From positions 744,001 through 808,000 of the forward strand of contig CAVQGM010000002.1 of assembly GCA_963712065.1 (NCBI GenBank): a stretch of DNA of 64,000 nucleotides. The letters are read 5' to 3'. Below the pieces are notes generated by a model. That model was not told the DNA's origin and did no database searches. It saw nothing but the letters and a program-made list of their open reading frames with translations. Below, piece by piece: positions 24,803-33,058 of the stretch. This DNA comes from CAVQGM01 sp963712065 (GTDB lineage Bacteria; Actinomycetota; Acidimicrobiia; Acidimicrobiales; Acidimicrobilacustridaceae). The first letter of the stretch is position 1, and the number at the start of each line of letters is the position of its first letter. Both the position numbers and the translations under genes were made by a program.

Positions 24803-25353
24803 CGCCGACCCGTCCGGGCGACGACGGGGGGGCGAGTCGCCACGTCGTGCTCGTGGGGATGATGGGAACGGGCAAGAGCACGGCCGGCCGGGCGCTGGCC
24901 GAGCGTCTCCGACGACCCTTCCTCGACAGCGACGCCGTGATCGAGGAGCGCACCGGCCGCACCGTGGCCGAGATCTTCGCCAACGACGGCGAGCCCGCGT
25001 TCCGCGCCCTCGAGACGCAGGTGCTGGCCGAGGCGGTGGCGTCCGACGTCCCGGCGGTGGTCGCGGCCGCCGGCGGTGCGGTCCTCGACCCGGTCAACCG
25101 GGCACGCATCCGATCGGCCGGCACCGTGGTGTGGCTGCGGGCGTCACCCGCGGTGCTCGCCGAGCGGGTCCGGTCCGGCACCCACCGTCCGCTCCTGTCG
25201 CCGGATCCCGAGGGCGTCCTCGACCGCCTGGCCCTCGAGCGTGAGTCGCTCTACCGGTCCGTCGCCGACCTCGAGCTCGACGTCGACGACCTGCCGCTCG
25301 CGGTGGTGGTGGATCGGATCGCCTCGATCGTCGCCGAGCGGGAGGCATCGTGA
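24799..25353 (+). CDS. aroK: Shikimate kinase
   Basis: A 184-residue P-loop kinase that phosphorylates shikimate. Walker A is GMMGTGKST (20-28), the shikimate-binding SDAVIEERTGRTVAEIF and FRALETQVL blocks follow, AAAGGAVLD carries the substrate-binding glycines, and RPLLSPD is the lid region. The GTG at 24799 forms GTGA with the aroC stop. aroK then overlaps aroB by GTGA, so aroC-aroK-aroB is one tightly coupled unit. Confidence 0.95.
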   Translation: MTPTRPGDDGGASRHVVLVGMMGTGKSTAGRALAERLRRPFLDSDAVIEERTGRTVAEIFANDGEPAFRALETQVLAEAVASDVPAVVAAAGGAVLDPVNRARIRSAGTVVWLRASPAVLAERVRSGTHRPLLSPDPEGVLDRLALERESLYRSVADLELDVDDLPLAVVVDRIASIVAEREAS

Positions 25354-26357
25354 TCGTCGTCCCCGTCGTCGTCGGTGACGGACGCTCCTACGACGTGGTC
25401 GTGGGCGGCGGGGCCCGGCACCAGCTCGCCGAGCTGATCCCGGTGCGATCGTCGCGGGTGGCGGTGGTCACCCAGGAGGGGCTCGACATCGCCGTCGACC
25501 CCGCCCGCGAGCACCGCACCTTCCGCATCGGCCGGGGCGAGGCGGCCAAGTCGATGGCCACCGTCGAGTCGCTCTGCCGCCAGTGGGCCGGGTGGGGGCT
25601 CACCCGGGCCGACTGCGTGGTCGCGGTCGGCGGCGGACTGGTCACCGACGTCGGCGGCTTCGCCGCCGCCGTGTACCACCGGGGGACCGCGGTCGTGCAC
25701 GTCGCCACCACCCTGCTGGGCCAGATCGACGCCGCCATCGGCGGGAAGACGGGCGTGAACCTCCCCGAGGGGAAGAACCTGGTCGGCGCCTTCTGGCAGC
25801 CGTCGGGTGTGCTCTGCGACACCGAGCTGCTGGCCACGCTGCCACCCCGTGAGCTGCGCAGCGGTCTCGGTGAGCTGGCGAAGTACCACTTCCTCGGTGC
25901 CCCGCCCGACCTCGACCGCCTGCCCCTCGACGAGCGGGTGGCGGCGTGCGTGCGCATCAAGGCCGACGTGGTGAGCGGCGACGAGCGAGAGGGCGGCCGG
26001 CGGGCGATCCTCAACTACGGGCACACCCTGGGCCACGCCCTCGAGATCGAGGGGCGTCACGACCTCCGCCACGGCGAGGCGGTCGGCATCGGCCTGGTCT
26101 ACGCCGCCGAGCTCGCCCATCGGCTGGGGCGCATCGACGAGGCGCGGGTCGCCGAGCACCGACGGGTGGTCGCGGCCTACGACCTGCCCGACCGACTCCC
26201 ATCCGGGGCCGACGAGGACGAGCTGGTGCAGCTGATGGGCCGCGACAAGAAGGCCGTGGGTGGTCTCACCTTCGTGCTCGACGGGCCCGACGGTGTCGAG
26301 CCGGTCACCGACGTGCCCCGTTCCGCCATCGACGACGCCTTCGCCGCCATCCGGTGA
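25350..26357 (+). CDS. aroB: 3-dehydroquinate synthase
   Basis: A 335-residue NAD- and metal-dependent enzyme of the second shikimate step. The NAD-binding VAVGGGLVTDVGGFAAAVYHRG and THLxxQ-like TTLLGQIDAAIGGKTGVNLPEGKN (about 122-150) are canonical. Metal ligands fall in GLGELAKYHFL, NYGHTLGHALE and RHGEAVGIG. It is slightly short, with a compact N-terminal domain, but no motif is missing. Coupled to aroK by GTGA; aroQ starts 31 nt downstream. Confidence 0.95.
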   Translation: MIVVPVVVGDGRSYDVVVGGGARHQLAELIPVRSSRVAVVTQEGLDIAVDPAREHRTFRIGRGEAAKSMATVESLCRQWAGWGLTRADCVVAVGGGLVTDVGGFAAAVYHRGTAVVHVATTLLGQIDAAIGGKTGVNLPEGKNLVGAFWQPSGVLCDTELLATLPPRELRSGLGELAKYHFLGAPPDLDRLPLDERVAACVRIKADVVSGDEREGGRRAILNYGHTLGHALEIEGRHDLRHGEAVGIGLVYAAELAHRLGRIDEARVAEHRRVVAAYDLPDRLPSGADEDELVQLMGRDKKAVGGLTFVLDGPDGVEPVTDVPRSAIDDAFAAIR

Positions 26358-26388
26358 CCGGCATCCGCCCACGAAGGGGCCCGAACCC

Positions 26389-26832
26389 ATGAGCCGACCT
26401 ACGATCCTGCTGCTGTCGGGGCCGAACCTGAACCTGCTCGGCTCCCGTGAGCCCGACGTGTACGGGTCGGCGACGCTCGACGACCACGTGGCCTCCGCGA
26501 CCCGCGCCGCGGACGATGCCGGCTTCGACCTCGAGCACGTCCAGTCCAACCACGAGGGCGATCTGGTGGACGCCATCCACGGGGCGAGGGACCGGGTGGC
26601 GGCCATCGTCATCAACCCCGGTGCCTTCACCCACTACGCGTGGGCGATCCACGACGCCCTCGCCGCCTTCGAGGGACCGGTGGTCGAGCTCCACCTGTCG
26701 AACCCCCAGGCCCGCGAGGCGTGGCGGCACACCTCGGTCGTCGCGCCGGTGGCCACCGGGTCCATCGCCGGCTTCGGTGGCGACGGCTACCGGCTCGCGA
26801 TCGAGGCCGTGGCCGCCCTGGTGGCCCCGTGA
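26389..26832 (+). CDS. aroQ: 3-dehydroquinate dehydratase, type II
   Basis: A 147-residue type II dehydroquinase, which forms dodecamers. The N-terminal LSGPNLNLLGSREPDVYG contains the catalytic tyrosine and arginine, NPGAFTHYAWAIHDAL the catalytic histidine and substrate asparagine, and ELHLSNPQAREAWRHTS the remaining ligands. ATG at 26389 lies after a purine-rich GAAGGGG and opens directly on the conserved core. It overlaps the next gene by GTGA. With aroE, aroC, aroK and aroB this leaves only aroA and the first-step synthase unaccounted for in the window. Confidence 0.95.
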   Translation: MSRPTILLLSGPNLNLLGSREPDVYGSATLDDHVASATRAADDAGFDLEHVQSNHEGDLVDAIHGARDRVAAIVINPGAFTHYAWAIHDALAAFEGPVVELHLSNPQAREAWRHTSVVAPVATGSIAGFGGDGYRLAIEAVAALVAP

Positions 26833-27938
26833 CCGCGTCGCGGTCGCCGCTCCCGGCGATGGACGTCGCCGGACGCATCGGCCGCCTGCGCGCCGCGCTC
26901 GACGACGCCGGCGGTCACGCCGTGCTCGTGACCCACCTCGTCAACATCCGGTACCTCACCGGTTTCACCGGGTCGGCGGGCCTCCTGCTGGTGCTGCCGG
27001 ACGAGGCCCTCTTCGTCACCGATGGTCGCTACGGCGACCAGGCCGTCGACCAGCTCGCGGCGTCCGGCGTCGAGGCCCGAGTCGCCGTGGCCGGGGCCGA
27101 CCAGCGCGAGGTGGTCGGCGCCGCCGCCGCCGGGCTCGACCGGCTGGCCCTCGAAGCCGACCACGTCGCCTGGGCCCAGCAGCGTGCCTTCGCCGCGGAG
27201 TGGTTCCCGGGCGTCGAGTTGGTGCCCACCAGCGGGCTCGTGGAAGGGCTCCGCATGGTGAAGGACGAGGGCGAGATCGCGCGGCTCGCGGCGGCGGCGG
27301 CCATCGCCGACGCAGGCCTGGCCGACGTCCGCCATCGCCTGGCGGAGGGCGTCACCGAGCGTGACCTGGCCCTCGAGCTCGAGGTGTCCATGCGCCGGCA
27401 CGGCGCCGACGGGCCGTCGTTCGAGACCATCGTCGCGTCGGGACCCAACGGGGCCCGACCCCATGCCCGACCGTCCGAGCGCCGCATCGACGAAGGCGAC
27501 CTGGTCGTCATCGACTTCGGGGCACTGCTCGACGGCTACCACTCCGACATGACCCGCACGATCGCGGTGGGCGAACCCACACCCACCCGGCAGCGGATGC
27601 TCGACGTGGTGACCGAGGCGCAGGCCGCCGGGGTCGCCACCGTGCGGGCCGGCGTGCCCGTGGCCGACGTCGACGCCGCCTGCCGCGAGGTGATCGCCGC
27701 CGCCGGGTGGGGCGACGCCTTCGTGCACGCGACGGGGCACGGCGTCGGCCTCGACATCCACGAGGCGCCTCGGGTGGCGGCGACCGCCGATGCTATTCTC
27801 GCCTACCGCCACGTCGTGACCGTCGAGCCCGGGGTCTACCTTCCCGAGCACGGCGGCGTGCGCGTCGAGGACACGGTCGTGGTGAACGAGGCGGGTTGCC
27901 GGCCGATCACGCTCACGTCCAAGTCGACGACCGTCTGA
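26829..27938 (+). CDS. M24 family Xaa-Pro aminopeptidase
   Basis: A 369-residue cytoplasmic metallopeptidase of the aminopeptidase P/prolidase family. The creatinase-like N-terminal domain (VNIRYLTGFTGSAGLLLV, residues 38-55) precedes the pita-bread domain with five metal ligands: Asp in VVIDFGALLDG and YHSDMTRT, His in GHGVGLDIHE, Glu in VVTVEPGVYLP and Glu in GVRVEDTVVV. The GTG at 26829 is set by the GTGA overlap with aroQ; an internal ATG at 26859 would also preserve the fold. A peptidase between aroQ and efp is a conserved order in many Gram-positives. Confidence 0.9.
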   Translation: MTASRSPLPAMDVAGRIGRLRAALDDAGGHAVLVTHLVNIRYLTGFTGSAGLLLVLPDEALFVTDGRYGDQAVDQLAASGVEARVAVAGADQREVVGAAAAGLDRLALEADHVAWAQQRAFAAEWFPGVELVPTSGLVEGLRMVKDEGEIARLAAAAAIADAGLADVRHRLAEGVTERDLALELEVSMRRHGADGPSFETIVASGPNGARPHARPSERRIDEGDLVVIDFGALLDGYHSDMTRTIAVGEPTPTRQRMLDVVTEAQAAGVATVRAGVPVADVDAACREVIAAAGWGDAFVHATGHGVGLDIHEAPRVAATADAILAYRHVVTVEPGVYLPEHGGVRVEDTVVVNEAGCRPITLTSKSTTV

Positions 27939-27988
27939 ACGCCGTCCATCCATCCGCCGTCCATCGGAAGCAGCAGGGAACGCCGCGG

Positions 27989-28552
27989 ATGCCCACGATC
28001 ACCACCAACGACCTGAAGAACGGGATGACCCTCGACCTCGACGAGGGGCTCTTCGACGTGGTCGAGTTCCAGCACGTGAAGCCGGGCAAGGGGGGTGCGT
28101 TCGTACGCACCACCTTGAAGAACGTGCGCACCGGCGCCGTGGTCGAGCGCACCTTCCGTGCCGGCGAGAAGGTCGAGCGCGCCATCATCGACAAGCGCGA
28201 CATGCAGTACCTGTACCGGGACGGCGACGACTACGTGTTCATGGACTCCACCACCTACGACCAGCTCAACGTGGCGCAGGGAACGCTCGGTGACGCGGCG
28301 AACTTCCTCGTCGAGAACTCCACGGCCGTGCTGAACCTCTACGACGGCGAGATCGTGGGCACCGACCTGCCGGCCGCCGTCGAGCTCGCCATCGCCGAGA
28401 CCGAGCCGGGCATCCAGGGAGACCGGGTGTCGGGGGCGCGCAAGCCCGCAACCCTCGAGACCGGGCTCGTGGTGCAGGTGCCGCTGTTCGTGAACCCCGG
28501 CGACCGGGTGAAGGTCGACACCCGCTCCGGCGAGTACATCACCCGCGCGTGA
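27989..28552 (+). CDS. efp: Translation elongation factor P
   Basis: A 187-residue EF-P that relieves ribosome stalling on polyproline. The N-terminal KOW-like domain has the tip loop HVKPGKGGAFVR with Lys34 as the canonical site that is modified in many bacteria, followed by two OB domains ending in VPLFVNPGDRVKVDTRSGEYITR. The ATG at 27989 starts the conserved sequence. No modification genes (epmA/epmB, earP) are nearby, so Lys34 may stay unmodified as in some actinobacteria. It overlaps nusB by GTGA. Confidence 0.96.
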   Translation: MPTITTNDLKNGMTLDLDEGLFDVVEFQHVKPGKGGAFVRTTLKNVRTGAVVERTFRAGEKVERAIIDKRDMQYLYRDGDDYVFMDSTTYDQLNVAQGTLGDAANFLVENSTAVLNLYDGEIVGTDLPAAVELAIAETEPGIQGDRVSGARKPATLETGLVVQVPLFVNPGDRVKVDTRSGEYITRA

Positions 28553-28962
28553 CCGACCATCCCTACCGCGGCGGCATCGGCAGCCGCCGCGAGGCCCGGG
28601 AGCGGGCCCTCGACCTCCTCTACGAGGCCGAGGCCAAGAGCCTCGCTCCGGCCGACGTCCTGGCCGGCCTGCCGCTGCCGCCCGAGCCGTTCACCGTCGA
28701 GCTGGTCGAAGGCGTCGGGGCCCATCAGGCCGAGCTCGACGAGTTGATCCGGCGGTTCGCCCGTGACTGGAAGCTCGAGCGGATGCCCGCCCTCGACCGT
28801 GCCGTGCTCCGCATCGGCACCTTCGAGCTCGTCCACCGTCCCGACGTGCCCATCGCCGCCACCATCTCCGAGGCGGTCGAGCTGGCCAAGCGGTTCTCCA
28901 CCGAGGACTCGGGCCGGTTCGTGAACGGCGTCCTCGGCGCCATCGCCAGCCACGTCCGCTAG
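28549..28962 (+). CDS. nusB: Transcription antitermination factor NusB
   Basis: A 137-residue all-helical NusB that binds boxA RNA with NusE (S10) during rRNA transcription. Conserved blocks are SRREARERALDLLYEAEAK at the N-terminus, the central LERMPALDRAVLRIGTFELVH, and the C-terminal VPIAATISEAVELAKRFSTEDSGRFVNGVLGAI. The GTG start is set by the GTGA overlap with efp. efp-nusB directly ahead of the pyr operon is typical of actinobacteria. Confidence 0.95.
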   Translation: MTDHPYRGGIGSRREARERALDLLYEAEAKSLAPADVLAGLPLPPEPFTVELVEGVGAHQAELDELIRRFARDWKLERMPALDRAVLRIGTFELVHRPDVPIAATISEAVELAKRFSTEDSGRFVNGVLGAIASHVR

Positions 28963-29087
28963 GTCGCCCCCCCGGTCGAACCGGCTGGGGAACCCCGTGC
29001 CAGGGCACGCTCGGTCTCAGGTGGTGAGCGCGACACCGACTGTGGAGGAGGCGAAGCCGAGGAGCGCGGGGTCGGGGCGGTTGCTGG

Positions 29088-29093
29088 TAAGGT
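29088..29093 (+). promoter_or_regulatory. -10 box TAAGGT of the pyr operon
   Basis: TAAGGT lies 17 nt before the PyrR-binding hairpin; the expected transcript start is near 29100, which leaves the full leader on the RNA. The 125 nt before it, after nusB, hold only a weak CGTGC/GCACG hairpin at 28996-29009. Confidence 0.5.
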
Positions 29094-29110
29094 CCGCTCC
29101 TGACCGTGAA

Positions 29111-29130
29111 GCGGGTCCGGTGAGGCCCGC
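29111..29130 (+). promoter_or_regulatory. PyrR-binding RNA hairpin
   Basis: Five-base arms GCGGG (29111-29115) and CCCGC (29126-29130) close the loop TCCGGTGAGG. This matches the known PyrR-binding loop consensus (UCCNGNGAGG) used by PyrR with UMP to control pyr operons. It lies between the promoter and the leader peptide and terminator. Confidence 0.8.
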
Positions 29131-29151
29131 ACGGACAGAAAGGACCACCGC

Positions 29152-29178
29152 GTGTGGCTGAGCGCGAACGCCGACTGA
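29152..29178 (+). CDS. Putative 8-codon leader peptide (MWLSANAD)
   Basis: A GTG at 29152 with AAAGGA at 29139-29144 (7 nt spacing) opens a short frame of 8 codons. Its TGA at 29176-29178 touches the first base of the terminator stem. A ribosome at that stop would cover the 5' arm of the hairpin. A second GTG at 29154, two bases on, opens the pyrR frame through the terminator, so the two starts compete for one ribosome site. Leader function is inferred from position only. Confidence 0.4.
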   Translation: MWLSANAD

Positions 29179-29204
29179 CGCCCCCTTACGGGGGCGTTTT
29201 TCTT
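29178..29204 (+). terminator. Intrinsic terminator / attenuator before pyrR
   Basis: An 8-bp perfect stem (ACGCCCCC at 29178-29185, GGGGGCGT at 29190-29197) with a TTAC loop is followed by TTTTTCTT. It is the clearest U-tract terminator in the window, and its place downstream of the PyrR site implies UMP-controlled attenuation of the operon. Confidence 0.85.
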
Positions 29205-29219
29205 GCCCGGAAGCGGGTC

Positions 29220-29720
29220 ATGAACGCCGACGACCTCCAGCGGGCGGTCTGGCGGATGGCCCACGAGATCGTCGAGCGGAACCACGGGCTCGACGACGTG
29301 GTGCTGATCGGCCTGCAGACCGGCGGGGTGCCGCTGTCGGGCCGCTTGGCCGAGGCCTTGCACCAGATCGAGGGGGTCGAGGTGCCGGTCGGCACGCTCG
29401 ACGTCGCCTTCTACCGCGACGACATCGGGCTCCGTCCGGTGCTGCCGGAGGCGGTCACCGACATCCCGTTCGACCTCACCGGCCTGGTGATCGTGCTGGT
29501 CGACGACGTCCTGTTCACCGGCCGCACCATCCGCGCCGCGCTCGACGCGCTGGCCGACCACGGTCGGGCCCGCGCCGTGCAGCTCGCGGTGATGGTCGAT
29601 CGGGGCCACCGTGAGCTGCCGATCCGCCCCGACTACGTCGGGAAGAACCTGCCCACCCGGCGGGACGAGGTGGTCGACGTGGCCGAGGACGGCGTCGACC
29701 TCGGGGAGATGGTCAAGTGA
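29220..29720 (+). CDS. pyrR: Bifunctional pyr regulator / uracil phosphoribosyltransferase
   Basis: PyrR binds UMP and the pyr leader RNA; many members also convert uracil to UMP. Conserved blocks are RAVWRMAHEIVERN, GLQTGGVPLSGRLAEAL, the PRPP loop VLVDDVLFTGRTIRAALDAL and QLAVMVDRGHRELPIRPDYVGKNLPT. The ATG at 29220 gives 166 residues and lies just after the terminator with GGAAG 6 nt ahead. The GTG at 29154 would give 188 residues, with the extra N-terminus encoded by the terminator itself. Alignment in mind with Bacillus PyrR suggests a few residues before this ATG are conserved, so the start is uncertain. It overlaps pyrB by GTGA. Confidence 0.88.
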   Translation: MNADDLQRAVWRMAHEIVERNHGLDDVVLIGLQTGGVPLSGRLAEALHQIEGVEVPVGTLDVAFYRDDIGLRPVLPEAVTDIPFDLTGLVIVLVDDVLFTGRTIRAALDALADHGRARAVQLAVMVDRGHRELPIRPDYVGKNLPTRRDEVVDVAEDGVDLGEMVK

Positions 29721-30709
29721 GCCACCTGCTGTCCGTCGCCGATCTCGGAGCCGACGGGATCGACCAGATCCTCCGCTGGACCGACTCGTTCGTCGAGGTG
29801 AGCGAGCGCCAGATCCCCAAGGTGCCGACGCTGCGGGGCAAGACCGTCGTCTCGCTCTTCTTCGAGGACTCCACCCGCACCCGTCTGTCGTTCGAGACCG
29901 CGGCCAAGCGGCTCTCGGCCGACACCATGACCTTCAGCGTGTCGACCTCGTCGCTCAAGAAGGGCGAATCGGTGCGCGACACCGTCCAGACCATCGAGGC
30001 CATGGGGGTCGACGCCATCGTGGTGCGCCACCGGTCGTCGGGGGTTCCGTGGCAGATCGCCGGTTGGTCGACGGCGGCGGTGATCAACGCCGGGGACGGC
30101 TGGCACGAGCACCCCACCCAGGCGTTGCTCGACTGCTACACGATCCGCCAGCACCTCGGCGACGTCGCCGGCCGGCACGTGGCCATCATCGGCGACGTGA
30201 AGCACAGCCGGGTGGCCCGCTCCGACGTGCTGGCCCTCACCCTGCTCGGGGCCGAGGTCACCCTCGTCGCCCCGCCCACCCTCCTGCCGCCGAGCCTGGA
30301 GGGCTGGCCGGTGCGGGTGAGCCACGACCTCGACGCGGTGCTTCCCCATGTCGACGTCGCCTACCTGCTCCGCATGCAGCGCGAGCGCCAGACCGAGGCG
30401 CTGCTCCCGTCGCTGCGCGAGTACACGGCCTGCTACGGGCTCACGCCGCGCCGAGCCTCCCTGCTCGGCGACGAGGCCATCGTCATGCACCCCGGGCCCA
30501 TGAACCGGGGTGTCGAGATCGCCGCGGAGGTGGCCGACATGCCGCGGGCCGTGATCGTCGACCAGGTGCGCAACGGCGTCGCCGTGCGCATGGCGGTGCT
30601 GTTCCTGCTGCTCGGGTCCGGCGTCGCCGCCGGCGACGTCGAGCTGCCCCTCGCCGGGGCCGTCCCCACCACACCGGTCGACGCCCTCGCCGGAGGCCGC
30701 CGTGGCTGA
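29717..30709 (+). CDS. pyrB: Aspartate carbamoyltransferase catalytic subunit
   Basis: A 330-residue ATCase forming carbamoyl-aspartate. The carbamoyl-phosphate loop FFEDSTRTR (residues 48-56) and SLKKGES, the substrate motif HPTQALLD and the C-terminal MHPGPMNRGVE are complete. No regulatory pyrI is present, consistent with control through PyrR. The GTG at 29717 forms GTGA with pyrR, and the gene overlaps pyrC by 8 nt. A short Gly/Pro-rich tail extends beyond the usual end. Confidence 0.96.
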   Translation: MSHLLSVADLGADGIDQILRWTDSFVEVSERQIPKVPTLRGKTVVSLFFEDSTRTRLSFETAAKRLSADTMTFSVSTSSLKKGESVRDTVQTIEAMGVDAIVVRHRSSGVPWQIAGWSTAAVINAGDGWHEHPTQALLDCYTIRQHLGDVAGRHVAIIGDVKHSRVARSDVLALTLLGAEVTLVAPPTLLPPSLEGWPVRVSHDLDAVLPHVDVAYLLRMQRERQTEALLPSLREYTACYGLTPRRASLLGDEAIVMHPGPMNRGVEIAAEVADMPRAVIVDQVRNGVAVRMAVLFLLLGSGVAAGDVELPLAGAVPTTPVDALAGGRRG

Positions 30710-31982
30710 TCTCGTCATCCGTGGCGGCCGGGTGCTCGACGCCACCGGCGAACGACGCGCCGACGTCGCCCTCGCCGGCGGTCGCATCGTCGAGGTCGGG
30801 GAGGCTCTCGGGGCCACCGGACCCGAGCTCGACGCCGGCGGGTGCGTGGTCACCGCCGGGCTCGTCGACCTGCACACCCACCTGCGTGAGCCGGGTCGGG
30901 AGGAGGCCGAGACCATCGAGACCGGCTCCCGGGCGGCGGCGCTCGGCGGGTTCACCGCGGTGGTGGCCATGCCCAACACCGAGCCGACCGTCGACACCGC
31001 AGCCGTCGTGCGCCAGGTGCAGGAGCTCGGCCGTCAGGCCGGGTTGTGCGACGTGCACGTGGCCGGTGCCATCAGCGTCGACCGAGCGGGCGACCAGCTC
31101 GCGCCGCTCGCCGAGATGGCGGCCCTCGGGGTGCGCATCTTCACCGACGACGGTCGCGGCGTGCAGGACGAGCGGCTGATGCGCCGGGCCCTGGAGTACG
31201 CGAGCGGCCTCGGCGTCACCCTGGCCCAGCACTGCGAGGTCGAGTCGCTGTCCGCCGGCGGGCACATGCACGAGGGGGCGTGGTCGAGCCGGCTCGGGGT
31301 CCCCGGCATCCCCGCCGAGGCCGAGGAGCTCATGGTGAGCCGCGACATCGCGCTGTCCCGGCTCACCGGTGGCCGGGTCCACTTCCAGCACCTGTCGACG
31401 GCCGGCTCGGTGCAGCTCGTGCGAGAGGCGAAGGCGAGCGGGCTCGCCGTCACCGCCGAGGCGTGCCCCCACCACTTCACCCTCACCGCCGCCGAGGTGG
31501 CGAGCTACGACCCGGTGTTCAAGGTCAACCCGCCGCTGCGCACCGAGGCCGACATCGCCGCCGTCAAGCAGGGCCTGGTCGACGGCACCATCGACGCCAT
31601 CGCCACCGATCACGCGCCCCACACCCAGGAGACCAAGGAGGCGCCGTTCGACGAGGCGCCGTGCGGGATGCTCGGCCTCGAGACCGCCCTGGCCCTCGCC
31701 CTCACCGAGCTCGACCTGCCCGTCGAGCGGGTGCTGGCCCTGCTCTCGTGGCAGCCGGCGGCGATCGCCGGCATCGCCGATGAGCACGGCGGCCCCGTCG
31801 AGGCCGGGCGGCCGGCCAACCTCTGCGTCGTCGACCCCGAGGCCACCTGGGTCGTCGACCCGTACCGGCTGGCCAGTCGCAGTCGCAACACCCCCTACGC
31901 GGGGCGCACCCTCACCGGGAAGGTGCGCCACACCGTCCTGCGCGGCGTCCCGGTCGTGATCGATGGAGAAGCCCGCCGATGA
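30702..31982 (+). CDS. pyrC: Dihydroorotase
   Basis: A 426-residue zinc amidohydrolase closing carbamoyl-aspartate to dihydroorotate. Metal ligands are His58 and His60 (DLHTHLREPG), with the remaining His/Asp in AQHCEVE, VHFQHLSTAGS and ATDHAPH. The substrate-binding NTEP motif is present, so this is a catalytic type I dihydroorotase rather than a PyrC-like ATCase partner. GTG at 30702 overlaps pyrB; the end overlaps carA by ATGA. Confidence 0.96.
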   Translation: MADLVIRGGRVLDATGERRADVALAGGRIVEVGEALGATGPELDAGGCVVTAGLVDLHTHLREPGREEAETIETGSRAAALGGFTAVVAMPNTEPTVDTAAVVRQVQELGRQAGLCDVHVAGAISVDRAGDQLAPLAEMAALGVRIFTDDGRGVQDERLMRRALEYASGLGVTLAQHCEVESLSAGGHMHEGAWSSRLGVPGIPAEAEELMVSRDIALSRLTGGRVHFQHLSTAGSVQLVREAKASGLAVTAEACPHHFTLTAAEVASYDPVFKVNPPLRTEADIAAVKQGLVDGTIDAIATDHAPHTQETKEAPFDEAPCGMLGLETALALALTELDLPVERVLALLSWQPAAIAGIADEHGGPVEAGRPANLCVVDPEATWVVDPYRLASRSRNTPYAGRTLTGKVRHTVLRGVPVVIDGEARR

Positions 31983-33058
31983 CCATCCGTGACGGCCTGC
32001 TGGTGCTCGCCGACGGCACCACCTTCGAGGGCGAGCTGATCGGGGCCGACCCACCGGCGGGCGGGGTGTCCGGGGAGGTCGTGTTCAACACCGTCCTCAC
32101 CGGCTACCAGGAGATCATCACCGACCCCTCCTACGCCGGACAGATCATCACCTTCACCTATCCGCACATCGGCAACTACGGCACCACGCCGGACGACAAC
32201 GAGGCCCCCCGGCCGGCGGCTCGGGGCGTCATCGTCCGGGACCTCGCCCGCCGGCGCAGCAACTGGCGTTCCGACGAGGACCTCGACGGCTTCCTGCGCG
32301 GCGCCGGCCTGAGCGGTCTCGCCGGGATCGACACCCGACGCCTCACCCGCCACCTCCGCGACGCCGGGGCCATGCCCGGGGCGTTCGGCATCCCCGACGA
32401 GACCGCGCTCGAGCAGGCCGCGCGGGACGAGCCCGGTACCGACGGCGTCGACCTGGTCGCCGAGGTCACCTGCTCCGAGCCCTACACGGTCGGGTCCGGG
32501 CCCAAGCGGGTCGTCGCCTACGACCTCGGCATCAAGGCGACGATCCTTCGCCACCTGGGTGAGATCGCCACCGTGGAGGTCGTGCCCGCGTCGACACCGG
32601 CGGGCGCGGTGCTCGCACGGGCGCCCGACGGGGTGTTCCTGTCGAACGGCCCGGGTGATCCAGCGGCCGTCACCTACCTGCCCCCGATCATCCGGGAGCT
32701 GCTCGGCGAGGTGCCCGTGTTCGGCATCTGCCTCGGTCACCAGCTGCTGTCCAACGCCATCGGCGGACGCACCTACAAGTTGCCCTTCGGTCACCACGGC
32801 GGCAACCACCCGGTGCGCCGCGAGGCCACCGGCGCGGTCGAGATCACCAGCCAGAACCACAACTTCGCCGTGGACGAGGACTCGATCCGGGGCGTCGCCG
32901 AGGTCACCCATCGGAACCTCAACGACGGGGTCGTCGAGGGCATCCGGTGTCTCGACGTACCCGCGTTCGGCGTCCAGTACCACCCCGAGGCCGGGCCCGG
33001 CCCCCACGACGCCGGCTACCTGTTCGACGTGTTCGACCGACTGATGGAGGAGGGCTGA
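31979..33058 (+). CDS. carA: Carbamoyl-phosphate synthase small subunit
   Basis: A 359-residue glutamine amidotransferase subunit that feeds ammonia to CarB. The N-terminal CPSase domain begins ADGTTFEGELIGAD. The class I amidotransferase domain has Cys251 (GICLGHQLLS), His335 and Glu337 (VQYHPEA), a complete triad. FGHHGGNHPV is the usual family block. It joins pyrC by ATGA and carB by a 1-nt TGATG overlap. Being in the pyr operon, it is probably under PyrR control although arginine synthesis also needs the product. Confidence 0.96.
   Translation: MTIRDGLLVLADGTTFEGELIGADPPAGGVSGEVVFNTVLTGYQEIITDPSYAGQIITFTYPHIGNYGTTPDDNEAPRPAARGVIVRDLARRRSNWRSDEDLDGFLRGAGLSGLAGIDTRRLTRHLRDAGAMPGAFGIPDETALEQAARDEPGTDGVDLVAEVTCSEPYTVGSGPKRVVAYDLGIKATILRHLGEIATVEVVPASTPAGAVLARAPDGVFLSNGPGDPAAVTYLPPIIRELLGEVPVFGICLGHQLLSNAIGGRTYKLPFGHHGGNHPVRREATGAVEITSQNHNFAVDEDSIRGVAEVTHRNLNDGVVEGIRCLDVPAFGVQYHPEAGPGPHDAGYLFDVFDRLMEEG

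Noticed and set aside
28996..29009. CGTGC/GCACG hairpin after nusB as a terminator
   Set aside because: Only 5 bp with no T-run; too weak to list as a feature.
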